In this document: positions 17,447-26,415 of the stretch, piece by piece
How the letters are laid out: every line of letters starts with the position of its first letter
Numbering within the stretch: position 1 is the stretch's first letter
Assembly (NCBI GenBank): GCA_934533075.1
Contig: CAKTBJ010000006.1
Coordinates: 24,855-88,854, forward strand
Origin: an uncultured Paracoccus sp.
GTDB taxonomy: Bacteria; Pseudomonadota; Alphaproteobacteria; Rhodobacterales; Rhodobacteraceae
Length of the DNA: 64,000 nucleotides
Reading direction: 5' to 3'
Made by a program: the position numbers and the translations under genes
Notes under the pieces: model-generated
What the model was told of the DNA's origin: nothing
Seen by the model: only the letters and a program-made list of their open reading frames with translations
The model's database searches: none

Positions 17447-17847
17447 CGCGCCCCGACGACCTCGCCGCGCTGGAGCGTCTCGCCCGCCTGCGGGCCGACC
17501 GCGAATTGCGCCAGTTCGCCGGCTTTCGCCAGCACATGGCCGGCCTGCAAACCCGAATCGCCACGCTGGAGGGCGAGGTTCTGGCCGGCTATCCCGCCGG
17601 GGGCGGCTTCTCGCTGGCCGAGGCGCGGCGCAGCCACGCCATGACCCGCGCCGCAGCACAGGACCTGCGCCGGGCCGAGGACGAGCTGCTGGCGCTGCGC
17701 CCGCGATTCGAGGCGGCGCGCCAGCAGGCAATGCGCGAATTCGGTCGCGCCGAGGTGCTGGCGCATCTGCGGGCGAAGGCCGTATCCGACCGCCGGGCGC
17801 GCCGCGACGCGGCAGCGGCGGCGCTGGCGATGGGACCGGGGGCATGA
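17440..17847 (+). CDS. FliJ-like coiled-coil protein
   Basis: 135 residues, almost wholly charged helix (DDLAALERLARLRADRELRQF, ARRSHAMTRAAAQDLRRAEDELLAL), a size and pattern expected for the export chaperone-escort FliJ. Sequence similarity alone would not prove this; the location directly after flhB and the 7-base overlap support a flagellar role. A GTG at 17443 overlapping the flhB stop is an alternative start. Last gene of the rightward arm; a 157-base gap with no obvious terminator follows. Confidence 0.65.
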   Translation: MVTRPDDLAALERLARLRADRELRQFAGFRQHMAGLQTRIATLEGEVLAGYPAGGGFSLAEARRSHAMTRAAAQDLRRAEDELLALRPRFEAARQQAMREFGRAEVLAHLRAKAVSDRRARRDAAAAALAMGPGA

Positions 17848-18004
17848 ACCGGCCCGGCGCGAATGTGAAGATTTGTGCGTGGCGGCCCCGTCATCCGGGC
17901 TTCATTTCCGATGCAATCCGGCTATGCTGTCCGCGCCGCGTCCGGCGGCCGTCACGGCATCCGACCCGTGACGCGCAACGAGGAATCCCAACGAAGGCCG
18001 CCGC

Positions 18005-18352
18005 ATGACGACCATTCCGCTTTCTTTCAGACTCGCCCTCTCCGCCGTCGCCGTGATCGGCCTTTCGGCCTGCGCCGTGGCGCCCCAGCCCGAGCCGCTG
18101 CCGCAGTCCGACATCCTGATCCCCGCCAGCGGCGTCGCCGGCCTGCAAACGCGCGAACCGACGCTGTTCTGCAAGGCCGAGACCTACCTGCCCTATCTGG
18201 GCCAGCCCGGCACCGTCATCCCCGGCCTGGGGATCACCCGGCCGCATCGCGTCGTCGAATATCGCGGCATCGCGCCGCAGGACTATGATCCGAACCGCAT
18301 CCTGTTCAACCTCGACGCGGCCGGCAACATCGCCAAGATCGACTGCGGTTGA
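18005..18352 (+). CDS. Lipoprotein, I78 peptidase-inhibitor-like (copy 1)
   Basis: 115 residues. Signal peptide with lipobox LSAC (Cys about residue 23), then CKAETYLPYLGQPGTVIPGLGITRPHRVVEY and the ending NRILFNLDAAGNIAKIDCG. This matches the potato-inhibitor-I-like I78 family outline: a first Cys, a GQP turn, and a final N-R-I/L-N-x-x-x-x-x-x-G-x-I-x-x-x-x-C. Family members inhibit serine proteases (elastase inhibitor AFLEI), here presumably from the periplasmic or outer-membrane side. It is followed eight bases later by a second member. Confidence 0.75.
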   Translation: MTTIPLSFRLALSAVAVIGLSACAVAPQPEPLPQSDILIPASGVAGLQTREPTLFCKAETYLPYLGQPGTVIPGLGITRPHRVVEYRGIAPQDYDPNRILFNLDAAGNIAKIDCG

Positions 18353-18360
18353 GGGGAGCC

Positions 18361-18630
18361 ATGCGCCTGATCGCCCTGCTTTCGCTGCCGCTGATCCTGG
18401 CGGCCTGCGTCCCGGAGGCACCCCGGCCGGACACCCCCGACGCCGCCTGTCAGGCGCCCGGCTATCAGGGGCTGGTCGGCCAGCCCAGGGCGGTGCTGGC
18501 GGCGATGCTGTTCCCCGCCGGCACCCGCATCATCGGGCCGAACGACGCGGTGACGGCCGATTTCCGCGCCGACCGGCTGAATATCGAGGTCGGCGCCAAC
18601 GACCGCATCGCCAAGGTCGCGTGCTATTGA
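18361..18630 (+). CDS. Lipoprotein, I78 family peptidase inhibitor (copy 2)
   Basis: 89 residues. Lipobox LAAC (Cys near residue 16), then CQAPGYQGLVGQPRAVLAAM, IIGPNDAVTADFRADRLNIEVGANDRIAKVACY. The VGQP turn and the DRLNIEVGxxxxIxxVxC ending are the I78 signature. It directly follows copy 1 on the same strand, so the pair looks like a tandem duplication that has diverged. The ATG at 18361 follows GAGGGGA; the upstream in-frame GTG would start before the previous stop. Confidence 0.82.
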   Translation: MRLIALLSLPLILAACVPEAPRPDTPDAACQAPGYQGLVGQPRAVLAAMLFPAGTRIIGPNDAVTADFRADRLNIEVGANDRIAKVACY

Positions 18631-18694
18631 GCGCGCGGCCCGTCCCGCCCCGGCTTGCGGCCCTCGGGTTGCCGGCCGTGCGGGGCCGTGGCCC

Positions 18695-19021
18695 ATGCTG
18701 ACCCCCGCCCCCCGCGCCGGCGAGGTCGTCGCCTTCGACCGGGCCGAGCTGGGCGCGATACTGTCGGTCTATGGCCGCATGGTCGCCGCCGGCGAATGGC
18801 GGGACTATGCGATGGCCTTCCTGGCCGATGTCGCGGTGTTCTCGATCTTTCGCCGCGCGGCGGAAACGCCGCTCTATCGCATCGAAAAGCGGCCCAAGCT
18901 GCGCAATGCGCAGGGCATGTATGCCGTCCTGGGCATGGACGGGAGGGTGCTGCGGCGCGGCCACGACCTGCGCACCGTCCTGCGCGTGCTGGAGCGGCGG
19001 CTGATCCGCGTCGTCGAATAG
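18695..19021 (+). CDS. DUF2794 family protein
   Basis: 108-residue protein of the alphaproteobacterial DUF2794 family, recognised by the near-invariant block GEWRDYAMAFLADVAVFSIFRRAAETPLYRIEKRPKLR (residues about 33-70; quoted here only as the block GEWRDYA, VFSIFRRA and PLYRIEKRP). Function unknown. Cytosolic, no signal or membrane segment. It lies 64 bases after the second inhibitor gene and 72 before pncA; the family is often next to nicotinamidase genes, consistent with this position. Confidence 0.88.
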   Translation: MLTPAPRAGEVVAFDRAELGAILSVYGRMVAAGEWRDYAMAFLADVAVFSIFRRAAETPLYRIEKRPKLRNAQGMYAVLGMDGRVLRRGHDLRTVLRVLERRLIRVVE

Positions 19022-19093
19022 CCGCCGGCCAAGCGGCTTGCATCGCGCCGGGGCATGGGTGACAACATCCTGCGCATGACCGGGAGGCCCGCG

Positions 19094-19693
19094 ATGACCC
19101 GAACCGCCTTGATCGCGATCGACCTGCAAAACGATTTCTGTCCCGGCGGCGCGCTGGCGGTGGCCGATGGCGATGCGGTGATCGCGCCGGTCAACGCGCT
19201 GATGGATCAGGCGGATGCCGTGGTGCTGACCCAGGACTGGCATCCGCGCGACCACCTGTCCTTCGCCGACAACCATCCCGGCGCGGCCCCGTTCTCGCAG
19301 ATCGCGATGCCCTATGGCCCGCAAACCCTGTGGCCGGCGCATTGCGTGCAGGGCAGCGCCGGCGCCGCGTTCCACCCCATGCTGCGGGCGGATCGCGCCG
19401 ACCTGATCCTGCGCAAGGGCTTCCGCGCCGCGATCGACAGCTATTCGGCGTTTTTCGAGAACGACAAGACCACCCCAACCGGCCTTGCCGGCTATCTGCG
19501 CGACCGCGGCATTACGCGGCTGGTCCTTGCGGGCCTCGCCTATGATTTCTGCGTCGCGTGGAGCGCGCTGGACGCAAGGCGCCTCGGCTTCGACTGCACC
19601 GTGGTCGAGGGCGCCTGCCGGGCCATCGACCTCGACGGCTCGGCGGCGGCGGCGCGCGCCGCCATGCAAGCGGCGGGGGTGATCCTGGCATGA
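19094..19693 (+). CDS. pncA: PncA, nicotinamidase
   Basis: Hydrolyses nicotinamide to nicotinate in NAD salvage. 199 residues from ATG 19094 (GGGAGG upstream). Isochorismatase-like fold with catalytic triad candidates Asp in IDLQNDF, Lys in LILRKGF and Cys in [15 protein letters not shown]. Metal ligands DWHP..H are visible ([12 protein letters not shown]), as is [12 protein letters not shown]. The Cys segment reads DFCV rather than the more common DYCV, a mild change. The stop overlaps pncB by ATGA, so the two successive salvage enzymes are coupled. Confidence 0.94.
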   Translation: MTRTALIAIDLQNDFCPGGALAVADGDAVIAPVNALMDQADAVVLTQDWHPRDHLSFADNHPGAAPFSQIAMPYGPQTLWPAHCVQGSAGAAFHPMLRADRADLILRKGFRAAIDSYSAFFENDKTTPTGLAGYLRDRGITRLVLAGLAYDFCVAWSALDARRLGFDCTVVEGACRAIDLDGSAAAARAAMQAAGVILA

Positions 19694-21003
19694 GCACCTA
19701 TGACATCGCCACCCGCGTCTATAACCACAAATGGAAGATCGACCCGATCGTGCGGTCGCTGCTGGATACCGATTTCTACAAGCTGCTGATGTGCCAGTCG
19801 GTTTTCCGCAACCGCCCCGATGTGGACGTGACCTTCAGCCTGATCAACCGCACCGGATCCATCCGCCTCGCCGACCTGATCGACGAGGGCGAGCTGCGCG
19901 AGCAGCTCGACCATGTGCGCGGCCTGTCGCTGACCCGTGGCGAATCGACCTGGATGCGCGGCAACACCTTTTACGGCAAGCGCCAGATGTTCCGCCCCGA
20001 TTTCATGGAGTTCCTGGAGGGCGTGCGCCTGCCGCCCTACCATCTGGAGCGTCGGGACGGACAATATGAGCTGACCTTCGAAGGCCGCTGGCCCGAGGTC
20101 ATGCTGTGGGAAATTCCCGCGCTGGCGATCATCATGGAGCTGCGTTCGCGCGCGGTGCTGAAGGATCTGGGCCGGTTCGAGTTGCAGGTCCTTTATGCCC
20201 GCGCCATGACCCGGCTGTGGGAAAAGATCGAGGTGCTGCGCGGGGTCGAGGGGCTGCGCATCGCCGATTTCGGCACCAGGCGCCGGCATGGCTTCCTGTG
20301 GCAGGACTGGTGCGTGCAGGCGATGATCGAGGGGCTGGGGCTGGCCGAATCGGGGGGAATCTTCACCGGCACCTCGAACTGCCTGATCGCCCGGCGCCGC
20401 GACATCGAGGCCATCGGCACCAATGCCCATGAACTGCCGATGGTCTATGCCGCCCTGGCCGAGACCGACGCGGAACTGGCCGCCGCCCCCTATCGCGTGC
20501 TGGAGGACTGGCATGACGAGCATGACGGCATGCTGCGCATTATCCTGCCCGATACCTACGGCACCGAGGGCTTCCTGCGCCATGCCCCCGACTGGCTGGC
20601 GGGCTGGACAGGCATCCGCGTCGATTCCGGCGACCCGGTGGCCAGCGCCGAGATGGCGATCCGCTGGTGGCAGGAGCGCGGCGAGGATCCGCGCGACAAG
20701 CTGGTGATCTTCTCGGACGGGCTGGACGTGCCCGAGATTCTGGCGCTGCATGCGCGGTTCCACGGGCGGGTCAAGGTCAGCTTTGGCTGGGGCACGCTTT
20801 TGACCAATGATTTCAGGTCGCTGGTTCCGGGGGACGGGCTGGCGCCCTTCAGCCTGGTCTGCAAGGCGGTGGCGGCGAATGGCAGGCCCACGGTAAAGCT
20901 GTCGGACAATCCGCAGAAGGCCACCGGCCCGGCCGACATGATCGCGCATTACAAGCGGGTGTTCGGGGTGGGCGACCAGACGGCGCGGCCGGTGGCGGTC
21001 TGA
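19690..21003 (+). CDS. pncB: PncB, nicotinate phosphoribosyltransferase
   Basis: Converts nicotinate and PRPP to nicotinate mononucleotide. 437 residues, the normal bacterial type I size. Motifs: [15 protein letters not shown] at the N-terminus, the catalytic region [14 protein letters not shown] (His autophosphorylation site), [25 protein letters not shown] and the phosphate loop [11 protein letters not shown] (family FGiGT). Preceded by pncA with ATGA overlap, forming a two-step NAD salvage unit. Convergent with the following Nudix gene, 3 bases between stops. Confidence 0.96.
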   Translation: MSTYDIATRVYNHKWKIDPIVRSLLDTDFYKLLMCQSVFRNRPDVDVTFSLINRTGSIRLADLIDEGELREQLDHVRGLSLTRGESTWMRGNTFYGKRQMFRPDFMEFLEGVRLPPYHLERRDGQYELTFEGRWPEVMLWEIPALAIIMELRSRAVLKDLGRFELQVLYARAMTRLWEKIEVLRGVEGLRIADFGTRRRHGFLWQDWCVQAMIEGLGLAESGGIFTGTSNCLIARRRDIEAIGTNAHELPMVYAALAETDAELAAAPYRVLEDWHDEHDGMLRIILPDTYGTEGFLRHAPDWLAGWTGIRVDSGDPVASAEMAIRWWQERGEDPRDKLVIFSDGLDVPEILALHARFHGRVKVSFGWGTLLTNDFRSLVPGDGLAPFSLVCKAVAANGRPTVKLSDNPQKATGPADMIAHYKRVFGVGDQTARPVAV

Positions 21004-21006
21004 GGG

Positions 21007-21459
21007 TCAGCCGGCCGGTTCCGGCAGGGCGCGCAGCAACTGTTGCAGGTCCGGCTCGGCGACCAGCCCGGCAGCCTCGGCGGGGCTGAACCAGCGGCGG
21101 GTGCGCTCGCCCGCCTCCAGCCAGTCCTCGGCCAGCCGGTCCACCATCGCCAGAAAGACCTGCACCGTGACCGGCCGCGCCCGACCGTCGCGCAGCACCT
21201 TGTCATAGCGATAGCGGCCGATGGGAACGGCGCCGATCCGCCCCTCCACCCCGGCCTCCTCGCGGGCCTCGCACAGGGCGGCTTCGGCATTGCTCTTGCC
21301 GCGCATCACCCCGCCCTTGGGGATCACCCAGCGGCCAGAGCCGCGGCTGGTGATCAGCAGCACCCGGCCTTGCCCGTCCAGGCACAGCGCGCCGACCTGT
21401 ATCCGCTTTTTCCTGGCTTTCTGTTTCTTGTCAGCGTCTTGCGCTGTCGGTTCGCTCAT
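21007..21459 (-). CDS. Nudix hydrolase (DIPP/ApnA-like)
   Basis: 150 residues. After a Lys-rich N-terminus, RIQVGALCLDGQGRVLLITSRGSGRWVIPKGGV leads into the Nudix box, which reads GG-x5-(insert)-AALCEAREEAGVEG; the glutamates REEAG are present. The layout (WxIPKGG, short box) resembles diphosphoinositol polyphosphate/ApnA phosphohydrolases rather than MutT or RppH. Actual substrate unknown. It overlaps arfB by ATGA, so it may be co-expressed with ribosome rescue. Confidence 0.85.
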   Translation of the reverse strand: MSEPTAQDADKKQKARKKRIQVGALCLDGQGRVLLITSRGSGRWVIPKGGVMRGKSNAEAALCEAREEAGVEGRIGAVPIGRYRYDKVLRDGRARPVTVQVFLAMVDRLAEDWLEAGERTRRWFSPAEAAGLVAEPDLQQLLRALPEPAG

Positions 21460-21881
21460 TCTTCATCTGCCTCCACGCCGCGCCGGGCGGCCTTCACCGC
21501 CCCGTGCCGCGCCTTCGCGTCCAGCCGCCGCCGCACCGCGCCGGCGCCGGGCCGGGTCGGGATGCGCCGCTTGGGCACCACGAGGGCGCGGCGGATCAGC
21601 TCGGCCAGCCGCTCGCGCGCCAGTTCGCGGTTGCGGGCCTGGCTGCGCGTCTCCTCGACCCGCAGGACGATGGCGCCCTCCTGCGTCCAGCGCCGCCCGG
21701 CCAGCCGTTGCAGCCGGCGCTTCACGGCGTCGGTCAGCGCGGGCGAGCGCGCGGCCTCGAAGCGCAGCTCCACCGCCGTCGAAACCTTGTTGACGTTCTG
21801 CCCGCCCGGTCCCTGCGCGCGGATGAACTGTTCGGTCAGTTCCCATTCCTGGATGGCGATGGTGTCGTCGATATGCAGCAT
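21456..21881 (-). CDS. arfB: ArfB (YaeJ), peptidyl-tRNA hydrolase for ribosome rescue
   Basis: 141 residues. Catalytic GGQ lies in QGPGGQNVNKVST near residues 24-36, as in class-I release-factor-like rescue factors; there is no stop-codon-recognition domain. The C-terminal tail is strongly basic (RRALVVPKRRIPTRPGAGAVRRR, then KAARRG), which in ArfB inserts into the empty mRNA channel of stalled ribosomes. The start MLHIDDTIAIQEWEL is typical for the family. Divergent from the phosphomannomutase gene with 181 bases between starts; followed by the coupled Nudix gene. Confidence 0.95.
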   Translation of the reverse strand: MLHIDDTIAIQEWELTEQFIRAQGPGGQNVNKVSTAVELRFEAARSPALTDAVKRRLQRLAGRRWTQEGAIVLRVEETRSQARNRELARERLAELIRRALVVPKRRIPTRPGAGAVRRRLDAKARHGAVKAARRGVEADEE

Positions 21882-22062
21882 CCGGCCAAACTAAACCCGC
21901 GCGCGAGCCGGCAAAAGCCGGATTCGTGCCATTTTCGGGCGAATGCGGCGATTTGTGCGAAACTGTCACATTGGCGAAACCCCGCCGGGGCGCTTGCGCA
22001 GGCGGGCGGAACGTGGTGCACCTGCGCGACCGCCATTCGGGCGGGGCAGCAAGGGGTGCGTG

Positions 22063-23451
22063 ATGAGCAAGGCCGTTTCGATGGGGTTCCGCCCGATCAC
22101 CTGTTTCAAGGCCTATGACGTGCGCGGGCGGCTGGGCGAGGACCTGGACACCGACATCGCCTATCGCATCGGCCGCGCTTTCGCGCAGGCGCGCGGTGCG
22201 CGGCGCGTGGTGCTGGGGCGCGACAGCCGCGCCTCGTCGCCGGAACTGGCGGCGGCGGTGGCGCGCGGGCTGGTCGATGGCGGCGCCGAGGTGCTGGACC
22301 TGGGCCTCGCGGGCACCGAGGAGGTCTATTTCGCCACCGCCGATCAGGGCGCCGATGGCGGGATCGAGGTCACGGCCTCGCATAATCCCATAGATTACAA
22401 CGGGATGAAGATGGTGGCGGCGGGGTCCGCACCGCTGGACCCGGAAACCGAGATGCCGGCCATCGCCGATCTGGCGCAGTCGGGCGCGTTTGCGGCGGCC
22501 GGGGATGGCACCATCCGCCCGCTGCCCGAGGCCCGTGCCGCCTATGCGCGCGCGCTGGTGGATTTCATCGACGTGGCGGATTTGCGGCCGATGACGGTGC
22601 TGGTCAATGCCGGCAACGGCACCGCCGGCCCGACCTTCGACGCCATCGCCGCGGAGCTGGCGCGCCGTGGCGCGCCGCTGACCTTCATTCGCCGCCATCA
22701 CGATGTGGACAGCAGCTTTCCCAACGGCATCCCGAACCCGCTCCTGCCGGAAAATCAGCCGGATACCGCCGATGCCCTGCGCGCTGCCGGCGCCGATCTG
22801 GGCGTGGCCTGGGATGGCGATTTCGACCGCTGCTTCTTTTTCGACGCGACCGGCCGCTTCATCCCCGGCGAGTATATCGTCGGCCTGCTGGCCGCCGCCT
22901 TCCTGGAGAAAGCCCCCGGCGAGACCATCGTCCACGACCCGCGCGTGATCCTGAACACCCGCGCGGTGATCGAGGAGGCCGGCGGGCGGGCGGTGGCCTC
23001 GCGCACCGGCCACGCCTTCCTCAAACGCAAGATGCGCGAGACCGGCGCCATCTATGGCGGCGAGATGTCGGCCCACCACTATTTCCGCGATTTCGCCTAT
23101 TGCGACAGCGGCATGATTCCGTGGCTGCTGGTGGTCGAACTGCTGTCGCGCAAGCAGACCACGCTGGCGGCGCTGCTGTCGGAGCGGATGCGGGCCTGCC
23201 CCTCCTCGGGCGAGCGGAATTTTCGGCTGGCCGACCCGGATGCCGCCATCGCGCGGGTGGTCGCCGCCTTCGAGCCGCTGGCCGTGGGACGCGACGATCT
23301 GGACGGGATCAGCCTCGATTTCGGGGACTGGCGGTTCAACCTGCGCCGCTCCAACACCGAGCCGGTGGTGCGGCTGAACGTCGAATCGCGCGGCGATGCG
23401 GCGCTGGTCGAGGCGAAGGCGGCCGAGATCGCGGCCCTTCTGCAAGGCTAG
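22063..23451 (+). CDS. Phosphomannomutase/phosphoglucomutase
   Basis: 462-residue alpha-D-phosphohexomutase of the ManB/CpsG/AlgC type, converting mannose 6-phosphate and mannose 1-phosphate (possibly also glucose phosphates) for polysaccharide and LPS sugar supply. Motifs: FKAYDVRGRLGEDL, catalytic phosphoserine loop TASHNP near residue 105, metal loop DGDFDRC near residue 250, sugar-binding GEMSAHHYF and phosphate-binding RRSNTEPVVRLNVE. ATG 22063 follows a weak GGGG; an internal ATG at 22081 also fits. The stop TAG shares its CTAG with the stop of the convergent RTX gene. Confidence 0.92.
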   Translation: MSKAVSMGFRPITCFKAYDVRGRLGEDLDTDIAYRIGRAFAQARGARRVVLGRDSRASSPELAAAVARGLVDGGAEVLDLGLAGTEEVYFATADQGADGGIEVTASHNPIDYNGMKMVAAGSAPLDPETEMPAIADLAQSGAFAAAGDGTIRPLPEARAAYARALVDFIDVADLRPMTVLVNAGNGTAGPTFDAIAAELARRGAPLTFIRRHHDVDSSFPNGIPNPLLPENQPDTADALRAAGADLGVAWDGDFDRCFFFDATGRFIPGEYIVGLLAAAFLEKAPGETIVHDPRVILNTRAVIEEAGGRAVASRTGHAFLKRKMRETGAIYGGEMSAHHYFRDFAYCDSGMIPWLLVVELLSRKQTTLAALLSERMRACPSSGERNFRLADPDAAIARVVAAFEPLAVGRDDLDGISLDFGDWRFNLRRSNTEPVVRLNVESRGDAALVEAKAAEIAALLQG

Positions 23452-26123
23452 AGCAGCAGGTCATAGGCGCCCAGCCCGGTGATGCCGACCAGCAGCACCG
23501 AGAAATCCGCCTGCCGGTCGCCATCGGCGTCGACATGCAGCCAGCTGTCCTTGCCCTCGGTCGTCACGATCAGCTGGTTGGGGGCGCCGGTGAACTGCCC
23601 GCCCGCCGCGCGCTTGACCCCCAGGGCGCGCAGGTCGATGCGGTCGAGGCCGCTTTGAAAGTCCATGATCCGGTCATGGGCATTGGGCAGCGAATCGCCC
23701 AGCGCCTCGAAGACGAAGGTATCGGCATCGGCGCCGCCATAGAGGACATCCGCCCCCGGCCCGCCGGTCAGCCTGTCGCGGCCGGGGCCGCCATAGAGGA
23801 GGTCGTTGCCGGCGCCGCCGGACAGCGTGTCATGGCCCTTGTTGCCATAGATCACGTCGTTGCCCTCGTCCCCGAACAGCGTGTCGTTGCCGGCGCCGCC
23901 ATAGATCTGGTCGTTGCCGGGACCGCCGTGGATCTCGTCATTGCCGGATTCGCCATAAAGCTGGTCGTTGCCCCTGCCGCCGAAGATGATGTCGTTGCCG
24001 AGGCCGCCGCGGATCAGATCGTCGCCCGCCCCGCCATCGGCCCAGTCGTTGCCGTTGCCCAGATAGATGCGATCGCCGCCGTTGCCGCCATAGGCCCGGT
24101 CGTCGCCGGCGCCGCCATAGATCGCGTCGTCGCCGTCGCCGCCATGCAGGATGTCGTTGCCGCGCCCCCCCAGCAGCACGTCGTCGCCCGCCCCGCCGTC
24201 CAGATGGTCGTCGCCGCCGCTGCCGATCAGCCGGTCATTGCCGGCGCCGCCATACAGCCGGTCGTTGCCCTGCGCCCCGCGCAGGGTGTTGTTGCCGCCC
24301 TCGCCGTAAAGGATGTTGTTGCCGGCGCCGCCATGCAGATAGTCGTCGCCGTCGCCGCCCCACAGGATATCGTCGCCCGGCCCGCCCAGCAGCCTGTCAT
24401 TGCCCTCGCCGCCGAAAAGCTGGTCGTTGCCCGGCCCGCCGATCAGCGTATCGCTGCCGGCCCCCCCGATCAGGATGTCATTGCCGGCCCCGCCGCTGAA
24501 CCAGTCGTTGTAAAAGCCGCCGACCAGCCGGTCGTCGCCGCCAAAGCCGTAGATGCGCGACGGCGCCGCCCCGGCTTGCAGCACATCCGCGCCGGCGGTG
24601 CCCCGCAGCGTCTCGCGCAGGGGGGCGGGGCGGTAATGGGCGATGGAAAAGGCGTCGTCGGTGACGACCCAGGGTTGCAGCGAACGGCCGTCGGCGCTGT
24701 TCACCACCAGCTCCAGGTCGCGATAGCGGATGATCAGGCCGCCGGCGGTGGACTGGATGGTGATGTCGTAAAGGCTGCGGGCGCCGATCCGCGACAGGTC
24801 CAGCCGGTCCTGCGCCGGATCGTAATCGGTGATGGTGATGCGCCCCACCGCCTCCGAGATGACGAAGGTATCGCGCCCGGCGCCCCCGGTCAGCGCGACC
24901 GGCCCGGCGGCCGAGACAAGAATATCATCGCCCGCGCCGCCGCTCAGCGCGGTGGTCTGCGCCGTGGCCATCAGCAGGTCGTTGTCGGCCGTGCCCGCCT
25001 GCGTCCCGGCGCCGGCATGGGCGGTCAGGCCGATGCGGCCGGGGTCCAGCGTGAACTGGCTGATGCCCGATTCCACCGCCGAGGCTACCGCCAGCAGGAT
25101 CTTGCCGCCCAGCACCGTCGCCGCCAGCGCCGAGACCCGCGCCAGCGCCATCCGGTCGTCGTCCACGATGGTCGCCACCAGCAGCAGCCCGCCATCGGGC
25201 AGCACGGTGAACACCGTCACCCCGTCATCCTGCCCGCCGACCAGCACGAAGGCGCGCCCGTCCACGCTGACCGTGGCCATGTCGGTGGCGTCCTGCATCC
25301 GCGTCGTGCGCTCGTCTATGACGTGATCCGCGACCGTCAGCTGCCCCGTCGCCGACACCCGCAGTACGGTCAGGCTGGAGCTGTTGCCCCCCGTCACGAT
25401 GAGAAAGCGGTTGCCGGCGACCTCGACCGCCGCCACATCGCGCGGTCCGTCGAAGCCCGAGCCGGACTTCATGTCCAGAAAGCTGCCATTGGTCAGCGTG
25501 CCCTGCGGGGTGATCCGGTGGACGCTGACATAGTTGCCGCCGCTGGAGGCCGCCGCCAGCCAGGTCTGCGTGCCCAGCGTAAAGCTGATGATGCTGTCGA
25601 TCGGCGCGCCGGCCGGGGCCGAGGGGGGCGCATTGGCCATTGCCACCAGCGTCTTGGTGCCGCCGGCATCGGCGCGGAACAGCGACAGGCCGGCATCGCC
25701 GGGCGTGGCCACCGCGTAATAGGTCGCGCCCCCCGCCACGACCTTGTGCAGCGCCGTGGCATCCGCCGGCAGGCCCGCCGTCTGCGCCACCCTCACCGCG
25801 CCCAGCGACTGGCCGCCCCCGAAGCCGATGCCGCTGAACAGCCCGTCGCGCAGGCCGGGCGTGACCACCGCATCCGCGGTCCCCGTCAGCCAGACCGCAT
25901 TGGGCCGCGCCGCCGGCACCCGGCCCAGGTCCGCCACGATGCTGTCGACCAGCCCCAGCCCGCCCGAGGCATCGGCCGCGAACAGCGACAGCCGGCTGCC
26001 CCCGGCCCCTACCGCCGCCAGCACCGGCGCGCCGCCGCCGGGGCGGAAGGACAGGTCGGTCAGGTTGTCGGCCACCCCCCAGATCGGGTTGGTCAGCGTG
26101 CCGATGAGCGAGATGGCAACCAT
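23448..26123 (-). CDS. RTX-repeat protein with N-terminal propeller-like region, probable type I secretion substrate
   Basis: 891 residues from ATG 26123. Residues about 1-400 hold repeated strands (GVADNLTDLSF, SRLSLFAADASGGLGLV, YVSVHRITPQGTL, LTVLRVSATGQL, VTVFTVLPDGGL) like a lactonase/YVTN-type beta-propeller. Next comes a short RTX block (GGAGDDIL), a serralysin-like strand region, then 31 unbroken GGxGxDxxx nonapeptides (about residues 526-804) that should fold as a calcium-binding parallel beta-roll, and a C-terminal M10-type domain ending in hydrophobic LLL, typical of an uncleaved type I secretion signal. No N-terminal signal peptide. No ABC exporter genes are in the window. No enzymatic motif is seen; surface, matrix or adhesin role is inferred. 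Confidence 0.88.
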   Translation of the reverse strand: MVAISLIGTLTNPIWGVADNLTDLSFRPGGGAPVLAAVGAGGSRLSLFAADASGGLGLVDSIVADLGRVPAARPNAVWLTGTADAVVTPGLRDGLFSGIGFGGGQSLGAVRVAQTAGLPADATALHKVVAGGATYYAVATPGDAGLSLFRADAGGTKTLVAMANAPPSAPAGAPIDSIISFTLGTQTWLAAASSGGNYVSVHRITPQGTLTNGSFLDMKSGSGFDGPRDVAAVEVAGNRFLIVTGGNSSSLTVLRVSATGQLTVADHVIDERTTRMQDATDMATVSVDGRAFVLVGGQDDGVTVFTVLPDGGLLLVATIVDDDRMALARVSALAATVLGGKILLAVASAVESGISQFTLDPGRIGLTAHAGAGTQAGTADNDLLMATAQTTALSGGAGDDILVSAAGPVALTGGAGRDTFVISEAVGRITITDYDPAQDRLDLSRIGARSLYDITIQSTAGGLIIRYRDLELVVNSADGRSLQPWVVTDDAFSIAHYRPAPLRETLRGTAGADVLQAGAAPSRIYGFGGDDRLVGGFYNDWFSGGAGNDILIGGAGSDTLIGGPGNDQLFGGEGNDRLLGGPGDDILWGGDGDDYLHGGAGNNILYGEGGNNTLRGAQGNDRLYGGAGNDRLIGSGGDDHLDGGAGDDVLLGGRGNDILHGGDGDDAIYGGAGDDRAYGGNGGDRIYLGNGNDWADGGAGDDLIRGGLGNDIIFGGRGNDQLYGESGNDEIHGGPGNDQIYGGAGNDTLFGDEGNDVIYGNKGHDTLSGGAGNDLLYGGPGRDRLTGGPGADVLYGGADADTFVFEALGDSLPNAHDRIMDFQSGLDRIDLRALGVKRAAGGQFTGAPNQLIVTTEGKDSWLHVDADGDRQADFSVLLVGITGLGAYDLLL
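23712..24548 (-). repeat. 27-bp periodic array coding 31 RTX nonapeptides
   Basis: In-gene tandem array of 31 consecutive 27-bp units, each coding a nonapeptide close to GG-x-G-N/D-D-x-L/I-x. The phase never breaks. Units differ at most positions except the Gly and Asp codons, so this is an old array, not recent slippage; units 9 and 10 carry NN in place of ND, which weakens calcium ligands there. Confidence 0.93.
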
Positions 26124-26415
26124 GCGCTGGCGTTCCGGTTGGGATGGGCCTGAGTTCCTGCCCGCAGGCTGGCCCGTCCGGCCGCGCAAAGCCAGTTCCG
26201 CTTCCGTCGCATTTTAGCGATTTCGCCGGGGCGGGGGCCGTGCAGGCCCCTCGGAGGCGGCGATATTAACCCTGACCCGCCGCCCGCCCTTCCTGTGGGC
26301 GAGCCTCGCCGGACGGTGGTAAACAGCCGCCATGCGGTGCGTTTCGATAAAATTGTCGGCGAATGCCGCCGGCCCGTTCCGGCCGGTGCCCGGAATCCGC
26401 AAGGAGCCGGGTCGG

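Noticed and set aside
23712..24548. Regular ~27-bp spacing suggesting a CRISPR array
   Set aside because: Units are contiguous without unique spacers, vary at many positions and translate in one frame to GGxGxDxxx nonapeptides.
23100..26153. Open frame of about 1000 codons on the plus strand opposite the RTX gene, rich in V-A-G repeats
   Set aside because: It is the mirror of the 27-bp RTX periodicity in a GC-rich gene; no ribosome-binding site, no domain, and the minus-strand protein is clearly real.
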